Shown piece by piece: positions 1 to 5,863 of a DNA stretch of 13,659 nucleotides. This DNA is from an uncultured Spirochaetaceae bacterium (lineage in GTDB: Bacteria > Spirochaetota > Spirochaetia > Treponematales > Treponemataceae), in NCBI GenBank assembly GCA_902772605.1, contig CACYBG010000093.1:1-13659 (forward strand), read 5' to 3'. Numbering within the stretch: position 1 is the first letter of the stretch; each line of letters starts with the position of its first letter. The notes under the pieces are model-generated. The model was not told where the DNA came from, searched no databases, and saw only the letters and a list, made by a program, of their open reading frames with translations. A program made the position numbers and the translations under genes.

Positions 1-75
1 CGGATTTAATACCCCTTGTTTCGCCCCTATTAGCAACGCAGTTTCAAGATGAGGGGCGGGGTATTAAACCCTCCG
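1..75. repeat. Long imperfect inverted repeat cut by the window edge
   Basis: Bases 5-15 (TTTAATACCCC) are exactly complementary to 58-68 (GGGGTATTAAA). Outside this, CGGA at 1-4 pairs with TCCG at 72-75 across a three-base bulge. Inside it, GCCCCT at 23-28 pairs with AGGGGC at 52-57 across a seven-base bulge on the left arm. That gives about 21 base pairs around a loop of roughly 23 bases, and the left arm may continue outside the window. No T-run follows on the plus strand, so it is not a normal terminator for a gene reading in from the left. It could be a REP-like dispersed palindrome, a terminator read on the minus strand, or the end of a structured RNA. Confidence 0.6.
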
Positions 76-391
76 CTCGAATAAACCCATCTATAAAAAA
101 AATTCACAGGATTCACTTTTTTTTGTAGCGTATTTCATAATTCCATGGTAAACTTATGGAAGTGACTCTTAGAGACTTCTAATATTAAATCCATTTTCCA
201 AACAAAACCGTAATAAAAAATCAAAACAGTAATCTAAGGAACGGCTTGTTAATGCAGGAAGCATTATCCGGCGTGTTCAAAATGCATGAAGTTTCAGTTT
301 TTCGAATTTCTGTCGGAAAACCAGGAAACCGCTGACTACAATAGAAGATTTTATCAGCAGTTCCCTAGATTTTTTATTTCGGAGGGAAAAC
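76..391. other. Non-coding region upstream of the PEGA gene
   Basis: I find no convincing gene in these 316 bases. An A8 tract (95-102) and a T8 tract (117-124) flank two direct copies of ATTCAC. Small hairpins are possible at 141-161 (TTCCAT/ATGGAA) and 250-266 (TAATGC/GCATTA, loop AGGAA). A weak sigma-70 style -10, TACAAT at 337-342, could serve the downstream gene and would give a leader of about 43 nt, but no good -35 is visible. GGAGGG at 381-386 is the Shine-Dalgarno sequence of the next gene. Confidence 0.5.
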
Positions 392-2284
392 ATGAGGTTT
401 AAGTCTTTTTTTCTTGCCGTCATCCTGCTTGTGTCCGGTCAGCTTGCCTTTTCAAAAAGGGGATACGCATACATCGAAGTTACGTCGAATGTCAGGGGAG
501 CCTATGTTCTCGTAAACGGAAAGGCTGTCGGTCTTACTCCAGGTACATTTGAAGTCAGGACCGGATATTATATGGACGTTGAAATCGGAAGTCCCGGCTA
601 CATACCTGACATTCACAAAGACTGCTGTATTTTAAAAGACGGATGGACCATGAAGATTTACGGAAACCTGAAACCCAAGCCTACCACAGGTTCCATCTCC
701 GTTTCCACGCCTAACACAAGCGGGGCATCGGTCTACATAGACGGCTCCTTCAAGGGATATGCACCTTGCACCGTAAACAACCTTTCACCCGGCTATCACT
801 CGGTAAGGGTCACAAAATACAACTGCAAGGATGAAACGGCTTCAGTTTATGTAGTTGCAGGAGAAACTTCACCGCTTCAGGTGACCATGAAAATGACTCA
901 GGTACAGGTGTCCGTCACAAACGTCTCGGGCGTAAGCATATATCTGGACGGCTCATACAAGGGAACAGCACCGCTTACCATAGAAGGACTTTCAAGCGGA
1001 TACCATACGCTCAGGGCATCGAAGGGAAATTTCGATGACGAGGAACTCAGGTTCTACATTTCGGACGGAGAAACGAAAATCGCATCATTTACGATGAAGG
1101 CGGCAAGTCTTGCGGTAAGGGCAAACGTCTCAGGAGCGAGCGTCTACGTGGATGGAGTCTATCAGGGTACTGCACCCATCACGATTTCAAACCTTGAGCC
1201 GGGCCACAGGAGCGTAAAGCTTACGAAAACCCACTACAAGAGCGAAACCCAATACGTGGATCTGGTCGGCGGATACATATCAAGCCGCGATTTCAACCTT
1301 GAAAAAATTTCCGGCTATCTTTCCGTCACTACGAATCCTTCAAACGCAACGGTAAGCTTAGGCGGCAAGGAAATATCAAAATCAAATTATGAAATCGACG
1401 AAGGAACCTACACAATCAAGATGAAGGCCTTCGGATATGAAGAACTTAGCGACACGGTAAAAATCAGCAGGAACATGTACACGACTGTAAACGAAACGAT
1501 GGAAAAAGCTCCGTTCAGGATTTCATCGTTCTCTTCAAGCGTAAAGGAATTCAACCCGAAGAACAAGAACGTCCATAACACCACGACCTTCAGCTGGTCT
1601 GTCAACGGCCCCGAAAAAGGTGAAATCGACATAATCGACGGAAGCGGAAGGACAGTGGGTTCCATCCCGGTTTCATTTACGAACTGGACAGGCTATTCCA
1701 TATGGGACGGAAAATTCGGCGGACGACCTTTAAGCGACGGAATCTATACTGCAAGGCTTACCGGCGGACAATCAAGCAAGGAAACGACGTTCACCATAAA
1801 TTCAAAGATAAAGGATTATGACCAGAGTTCCCGCGCAACAGGCCTCTACTTCGACTTCGGACGCGCAGACGGTGCATTTTTCGACGGATTCGACGTTGGA
1901 ATGAATTTATACTTCGGAGGAACGAATTTCTTCGGAGGATTCGGAGCAAGCGCACTGTTTGCAAACCTAAAGGATGAATACATCTCAGGTCCGGTTCTCA
2001 GGGACTTCAACATAGTCAACCTCAATGCTTTCATAGGCGGAAGCTTTACTTTCCACTTTCTGAGGCCATATCTGGAAGCGGGCGTCGGATATTATTTCTC
2101 AAATCCGATGGGAAGCAGAAATTCAACGGAAGACATGCCGAACGGATTTTCTTTCACAGCCACTGCCGGATGCGATTTCATCATGAAGAACTTCTCGCTC
2201 GGAGGATACTACAGGCTCAGATATCTGAAGGGAGCCGGATGGATTGACTCTTACGGAGTTGCGGCAGGATTCCGGTTCAACTGA
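392..2284 (+). CDS. PEGA-repeat outer-membrane protein with a C-terminal beta-barrel
   Basis: A 630-residue exported protein of unknown specific function. The start is fixed by GGAGGG five bases before the ATG. Residues 1-21 form a signal peptide, with likely cleavage after AFS. Five PEGA-type modules follow at about 27-92 (degenerate), 101-168, 171-236, 239-304 and 309-371. The middle ones carry a clear SGxSVYxDGxxxGTAPxT pattern. Residues about 375-470 resemble the Ig-like fold of FlgD, ending in a WDGKxxGRPLSDGIYTARL stretch. Residues about 481-630 alternate aromatic and glycine-rich strands like a small outer-membrane barrel, ending in GFRFN. PEGA domains are surface-layer type beta modules, often several per protein. 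The likely arrangement is a barrel anchored in the outer membrane with the PEGA stalk in the periplasm or at the surface; that topology is inferred. A lipoprotein gene follows after 19 bases, so the two are probably co-transcribed. Confidence 0.85.
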   Translation: MRFKSFFLAVILLVSGQLAFSKRGYAYIEVTSNVRGAYVLVNGKAVGLTPGTFEVRTGYYMDVEIGSPGYIPDIHKDCCILKDGWTMKIYGNLKPKPTTGSISVSTPNTSGASVYIDGSFKGYAPCTVNNLSPGYHSVRVTKYNCKDETASVYVVAGETSPLQVTMKMTQVQVSVTNVSGVSIYLDGSYKGTAPLTIEGLSSGYHTLRASKGNFDDEELRFYISDGETKIASFTMKAASLAVRANVSGASVYVDGVYQGTAPITISNLEPGHRSVKLTKTHYKSETQYVDLVGGYISSRDFNLEKISGYLSVTTNPSNATVSLGGKEISKSNYEIDEGTYTIKMKAFGYEELSDTVKISRNMYTTVNETMEKAPFRISSFSSSVKEFNPKNKNVHNTTTFSWSVNGPEKGEIDIIDGSGRTVGSIPVSFTNWTGYSIWDGKFGGRPLSDGIYTARLTGGQSSKETTFTINSKIKDYDQSSRATGLYFDFGRADGAFFDGFDVGMNLYFGGTNFFGGFGASALFANLKDEYISGPVLRDFNIVNLNAFIGGSFTFHFLRPYLEAGVGYYFSNPMGSRNSTEDMPNGFSFTATAGCDFIMKNFSLGGYYRLRYLKGAGWIDSYGVAAGFRFN

Positions 2285-2303
2285 TTTTAATGGAGGATTT
2301 TTT

Positions 2304-3197
2304 ATGAAAATGCATATCGACGGTAAATACATGTTCAAGCTGATTTCGGCTCTTTCAATATTGATTTCATCAACTTCATGCGCAAACTATCTGAATTCAT
2401 TGAATCCGGATGAATGCAGTGCACTTGCAGATGCGGCAGGAATCATCTACACGGGAAACACGACAAAAATGGAAGTTCCGGTCTACGGCACAATGAGCCT
2501 GAATCCACCGGAATCAACGCGGGTTGACCTGAAAGACGGAAGCGTGGAACTGACTTTCACTGCATGCGGTGACACGACCTATTACATCTACTTCAACGAT
2601 GCCGACTCATCAGGCTTCACAAGATATTATTCAGGCGAAAACATCAGCTTCGGAGACGGAAAATTCAGCGTTCTTGACAGAGATTCAACCCTCGTCTACT
2701 CAAACAATGAAAGCGGAGTCTACACCATACCTGATTTCCAGCCGGGAGAATCAAAAATCATACTGACCAAGGACGGAAGCGCAGGAAACGTTTTCATCTA
2801 TGTCTGGAGCAGGTCAAAATACGGAAGCACATCATCGGTAAGCGTACAATACGGGGACAGCTACAGTCCGTCGGGATTTACACAGGATTGGGTGTGTCCG
2901 GGTGAATCGCACGAATACAGTTTTTATGCAAGGGGAGGAGAACTGTACAACATCCACTGGGTTGATTTGGACTCAAGCGACAGGGCCGGCATTCTGGGAG
3001 ATGACGAAAACCTTACCTACGGATGCTATCAGATATACAATTCATCGGGAAAGTGCCGCTTGTACGGAGACATATCGGGAACATTCACGCCTGACGAAAC
3101 GGACACCTACCGCATGGTCGTCACCACATGGGGATTGAGATGCAGCGACGGAGGACCATACTGGGACGGAAATACGGCATTCCGAATCTATCAGTAG
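2304..3197 (+). CDS. Putative lipoprotein with PPC-like beta-sandwich modules
   Basis: I do not recognise this 297-residue protein. I start it at 2304 because GGAGG at 2292-2296 lies seven bases upstream; the longer reading frame from 2244 would overlap the previous gene and has no ribosome site. The N-terminus is a short basic stretch, a hydrophobic run and the sequence ISSTSC, so Cys26 could be lipidated. The lipobox is relaxed compared with the usual LAGC, as is common in spirochaetes. The mature part is rich in Tyr, Ser, Asp and Gly and looks all-beta. Residues about 192-296 have the pattern of a pre-peptidase C-terminal (PPC) domain: a polar turn (CPGESHEYSF), a GGELYNIHW strand and TFTPDETDTYRMVV. 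Residues about 72-165 may be a second, degenerate copy. Six more cysteines (38, 88, 198, 241, 251, 280) could form disulphides. Its place 19 bases behind the PEGA barrel gene suggests a shared envelope role. Confidence 0.75.
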   Translation: MKMHIDGKYMFKLISALSILISSTSCANYLNSLNPDECSALADAAGIIYTGNTTKMEVPVYGTMSLNPPESTRVDLKDGSVELTFTACGDTTYYIYFNDADSSGFTRYYSGENISFGDGKFSVLDRDSTLVYSNNESGVYTIPDFQPGESKIILTKDGSAGNVFIYVWSRSKYGSTSSVSVQYGDSYSPSGFTQDWVCPGESHEYSFYARGGELYNIHWVDLDSSDRAGILGDDENLTYGCYQIYNSSGKCRLYGDISGTFTPDETDTYRMVVTTWGLRCSDGGPYWDGNTAFRIYQ

Positions 3198-3256
3198 GCA
3201 AAGGCATAAAAAACTCAACGCCCTGCAGAACGGATTTTGCATTTACCGTCAAAATT

Positions 3257-3287
3257 CCTTAAAACAGCTTTAAAATTAAGGTTTTTT
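3257..3287 (+). terminator. Weak intrinsic terminator after the lipoprotein gene
   Basis: CCTTAA (3257-3262) pairs with TTAAGG (3276-3281) around a 13-base loop, followed directly by TTTTTT. The stem is short and AT-rich, so this is only terminator-like. It lies about 60 bases after the lipoprotein stop and before the glgX promoter, where a terminator is expected. The T-run is also part of a small TTTTTTCGAAAAAA palindrome (3282-3295). Confidence 0.35.
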
Positions 3288-3350
3288 CGAAAAAAACACG
3301 GAAATTTTCATAAATTTATGGCTTTTTGAGTACAGATGTATAGAAAGTTA

Positions 3351-3379
3351 TGGAGAATTTCTGAAATGTCTGATATAAT
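3351..3379 (+). promoter_or_regulatory. Extended -10 promoter of glgX (leaderless)
   Basis: The -10 is a perfect TATAAT at 3374-3379 with an upstream TG at 3371-3372 (TGaTATAAT). A partial -35, TGGAGA at 3351-3356 (four of six matches), sits at the ideal 17-base spacing. The ATG begins nine bases after the end of the -10, so transcription should start at or within a few bases of the start codon. The glgX frame has a TAA stop at 3376-3378 inside the -10 box, which rules out any upstream start. Confidence 0.75.
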
Positions 3380-3387
3380 GTTATCTC

Positions 3388-5520
3388 ATGGAAAATTTAA
3401 AGACTTTAATCGGCAAGCCTTATCCATTGGGAGCAACCCTGACCCCCGACGGAGTCAACTTTGCCGTGTTCAGCAGAAACGGGAAGAAAGTCACCTTGAA
3501 CCTTTTCAGGGAACAGGATGATACCGACCCTTATGCATCCATTGAATTCGACGGAATAAAGAACAGGACTGGAGATATTTGGCACATATTCGTTCCCGGA
3601 CTCAAAGCCGGTGCGCTGTACGTCTATCAGGTTGACGGACCTTTTGAGCCGACGGAAGGACACAGGTTCGATTCATCGCAATTCCTCTTCGACCCATGTA
3701 CGAGCGCAGTTACTCCTGTTTCCGTTTTCAAGAACCTGCCTCCGACATACCGCACTCCGGTCGATAAAACCGACATAGAGCTTTCGGAATCAAGGAAGTT
3801 TTACAAGTTTCCCAAATGCGTCGTAATCGACCATGACTCCTTCGATTGGGAGGGAGACCGTCCGTTGAACCTGCCTGCATCACGATCAATCATATATGAA
3901 GTGCATGCAAAGGGATTTACCGCAGGAAAAAGTTCGGGAGTCGAAAATCCAGGAACCTACGACGGTTTCATACAGAAGATTCCATACCTCAAGGATCTCG
4001 GCGTAACATCGGTGGAACTGCTTCCGATATTCGAGTTCGACGAATATGAAAACACCAACGAAAATCCCCGTACCGGAGAAAGGATGAAAAACTACTGGGG
4101 TTACAGCACCATTTCGTTCTATGCCCCGAAAGCCGGATATGCAGCAGACAAGACTCCAGGCGGATGCGTAAATGAATTCAAGCGTCTGGTCAAGGAAATG
4201 CACAGGGCCGGACTTGAAGTGATTCTGGACGTGGTATTCAATCATACCGCAGAAGGAAACGAACACGGCATAACGCTGAACTTCAGGGGATTCGACAACA
4301 AGGTTTATTACGACCTTGTCTACAACCACAAGGAATACTACATGAATTACTCCGGATGCGGAAACACGGTGAACACGAATCATCCGGTTGTAATTGAATA
4401 CATAATCGGATGCCTCAGGCACTGGGTTTTGAACTATCACATCGACGGATTCCGCTTCGATCTTGCCTCAATACTCAACAGGCGTGAAGACGGTGCACTC
4501 ATGAAAATATCTCCGCTTGTAGAGGCAATAACCGACGACGCAATCCTCCACAACACAAAGATGATTGCAGAGCCGTGGGATGCCGCAGGATCTTATCAGC
4601 TCGGAGAATTCCCGGGTACCAGATGGTGCGAATGGAACGACAGGTTCAGGGACGACATCAGGAAATTCTGGCGCGGAGATGAACACGTTTCAACCGGAGC
4701 CGCAACCAGAATGTCCGGTTCAAGCGACCTTTTCGGATTCAGAAAGCCATGGGTCGGAATCAACTACGTCACATGCCACGACGGATTCACAATGAACGAC
4801 CTGGTCAGCTACAACTCAAAGCACAATGAAGAGAACGGTGAGGACAACAGGGACGGTAACGATTCCAACTGGAGCTACAACCATGGATACGAAGGTCCGA
4901 CAAGAAATCCTCACATCGAAAAGATGCGCAACAAGCAGATGAAGAATTTCATTCTGACGCTTCTTCTCTCACAGGGCACCCCGATGATTCTGGGCGGTGA
5001 TGAGTTCAGGCGCGGACAGCAGGGAAACAACAATGCATACTGTCAGGACAACGACATTTCATGGTACGACTGGACGGTTCTCGACATAAACAGGAAGATT
5101 TTCAACTTCACCAAGCGTGCAATCGAAATCAGGAAAAAGCATGCGGTATTCAGGCGCGAGAATTTTTTCCAGGGCGTAAGGGACGGCGTTTCCGACATTC
5201 AGTGGTACAACGTGGATGGAAGCAATCCTGACTGGAACGAACTTTCAAGGTTCCTTGCATTCACGCTGAGCGGACGGGGATGTCTGAACGACGACGGAAA
5301 TCCGGACAACGATTTCTACATCGCGGCAAACACGGACAGAGCCGACGTGATGGTGACGCTCCCCTCCATTCCTGACGAAACGAAACAGTGGTACAGGATG
5401 GCTGACACTTCAATAGAAGACGATGATGCAATAGTTGCGGAGAATCAGCTGGAAAAGCTTCCTTCGCAGAACCATTACGTCATACCGGCAAATTCGCTGA
5501 TCGTACTGATTGCAAAGTAA
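3388..5520 (+). CDS. glgX: Glycogen debranching enzyme GlgX (GH13 isoamylase type)
   Basis: This 710-residue enzyme hydrolyses alpha-1,6 branch linkages in glycogen, mainly the short limit-dextrin branches left by phosphorylase, in the cytoplasm. Residues about 8-100 form the CBM48/isoamylase N-terminal domain, opening with GKPYPLGATLTPDGVNFAVFS. The GH13 barrel carries region I DVVFNH (281-286), region II GFRFDLAS with nucleophile Asp358, region III AEPW with acid/base Glu395, and region IV CHDGF with Asp465. The NYWGYS (235-240) and GGDEF (536-540) motifs are also GlgX/isoamylase-like. Length matches the family (about 660-720). No Shine-Dalgarno lies upstream; an in-frame stop sits in the -10 box just before the ATG, so translation probably begins on a leaderless mRNA. 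Its substrate partner glgP follows 343 bases later behind its own probable promoter. Glycogen synthesis genes are not nearby. Confidence 0.95.
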   Translation: MENLKTLIGKPYPLGATLTPDGVNFAVFSRNGKKVTLNLFREQDDTDPYASIEFDGIKNRTGDIWHIFVPGLKAGALYVYQVDGPFEPTEGHRFDSSQFLFDPCTSAVTPVSVFKNLPPTYRTPVDKTDIELSESRKFYKFPKCVVIDHDSFDWEGDRPLNLPASRSIIYEVHAKGFTAGKSSGVENPGTYDGFIQKIPYLKDLGVTSVELLPIFEFDEYENTNENPRTGERMKNYWGYSTISFYAPKAGYAADKTPGGCVNEFKRLVKEMHRAGLEVILDVVFNHTAEGNEHGITLNFRGFDNKVYYDLVYNHKEYYMNYSGCGNTVNTNHPVVIEYIIGCLRHWVLNYHIDGFRFDLASILNRREDGALMKISPLVEAITDDAILHNTKMIAEPWDAAGSYQLGEFPGTRWCEWNDRFRDDIRKFWRGDEHVSTGAATRMSGSSDLFGFRKPWVGINYVTCHDGFTMNDLVSYNSKHNEENGEDNRDGNDSNWSYNHGYEGPTRNPHIEKMRNKQMKNFILTLLLSQGTPMILGGDEFRRGQQGNNNAYCQDNDISWYDWTVLDINRKIFNFTKRAIEIRKKHAVFRRENFFQGVRDGVSDIQWYNVDGSNPDWNELSRFLAFTLSGRGCLNDDGNPDNDFYIAANTDRADVMVTLPSIPDETKQWYRMADTSIEDDDAIVAENQLEKLPSQNHYVIPANSLIVLIAK

Positions 5521-5542
5521 GTGCCGAAACCCGATTCTTCTA

Positions 5543-5571
5543 TGGATATTTTTATATAAGTTTTATAGAAT
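5543..5571 (+). promoter_or_regulatory. Probable glgP promoter
   Basis: TGGATA (5543-5548) and TAGAAT (5566-5571) are spaced by 17 bases and match the sigma-70 consensus at four and five positions. The -35 resembles that of glgX (TGGAGA). A start near 5578 would give a 5' leader of about 286 nt. Other AT-rich hexamers nearby make the exact site uncertain. Confidence 0.45.
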
Positions 5572-5681
5572 AAAGGGAAACTCTGAAAATGAGTTTTTAG
5601 AGGTGCCCTAAAACTGTTCAGAAGCCTCGGTTTCAGGACAGGTAATATAGAAAAGTTATGCTGAACGCTAAGGAACGCTGA

Positions 5682-5780
5682 ATGACTGAAACAGGACGGT
5701 TTTCAGCGTCACCAGACTTTCGGGGTGAAGAACTTCGGAAGTTTGCCAGGGAAACTCAAGCATTGATTGAATATTCCTGA
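5682..5780 (+). CDS. Possible 32-codon ORF in the glgP leader
   Basis: ATG at 5682 opens a frame of 32 codons ending in TGA at 5778-5780. AAGGA at 5670-5674 lies seven bases upstream and could serve as a Shine-Dalgarno. The peptide starts MTETGRFSASPDF and continues with an amphipathic, charged stretch (ELRKFARETQALIEYS) that would suit a short helix. It has no signal peptide and I recognise no family. The start region lies in the eight-pair stem at 5675-5709, so translation could alter the leader fold. An open frame this long is quite likely by chance, so this is tentative: a leader peptide, a small protein or nothing. Confidence 0.22.
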   Translation: MTETGRFSASPDFRGEELRKFARETQALIEYS

Positions 5781-5815
5781 ACCGACAGTGAATGGCAGAC
5801 TGCATAATTTAAGAA

Positions 5816-5849
5816 CGGCATGCCTCATTGCTTGCAGTGCGGTATGTTG
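5816..5849 (+). promoter_or_regulatory. Hairpin abutting the glgP Shine-Dalgarno
   Basis: Bases 5816-5830 pair with 5835-5849 around a CTTG loop, with one T-C mismatch and several G-T wobbles, giving about 14 base pairs. It ends three bases before AGGAGA (5853-5858), the glgP ribosome site, which stands five bases before the ATG. No T-run follows, so it is not a terminator. It could modulate ribosome access, bind a protein or protect the mRNA 5' side after processing. Confidence 0.5.
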
Positions 5850-5863
5850 ATTAGGAGATTTTT

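Larger units (their letters stand above)
5578..5863 (+). promoter_or_regulatory. Long structured 5' leader of glgP
   Basis: This stretch between glgX and glgP can form several local hairpins. 5578-5596: AAACTC/GAGTTT, loop of seven. 5614-5641: CTGTTC/GGACAG, an A-A mismatch, then GAAGC/GTTTC closing a CTCG loop. 5675-5709: a perfect eight-pair ACGCTGAA/TTCAGCGT stem. 5816-5849: a stem ending three bases before the Shine-Dalgarno, listed separately. There is also a direct repeat GAACGCT at 5663-5669 and 5673-5679, and a small ORF at 5682-5780. I recognise no known riboswitch class. It could be a regulatory leader, or simply an ordinary spacer with chance structures; four hairpins in under 300 bases favour the first. 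Confidence 0.4.

Noticed and set aside
1..75. Integron attC site
   Set aside because: The stem-bulge shape is reminiscent, and some treponemes carry integrons, but no RYYYAAC/GTTRRRY core pair is present.
95..124. A8/T8 pair with two ATTCAC copies as a terminator or promoter
   Set aside because: The stem would be only A-T pairs around a 14-base loop, and no gene ends next to it within the window.
2244..2303. Upstream start for the lipoprotein gene
   Set aside because: It overlaps the PEGA gene, lacks a Shine-Dalgarno and would bury the lipoprotein signal; GGAGG at 2292-2296 supports 2304.
3886..4440. Minus-strand open frame of 184 codons inside glgX
   Set aside because: It lies opposite the conserved GH13 barrel, and no family or ribosome site supports it.
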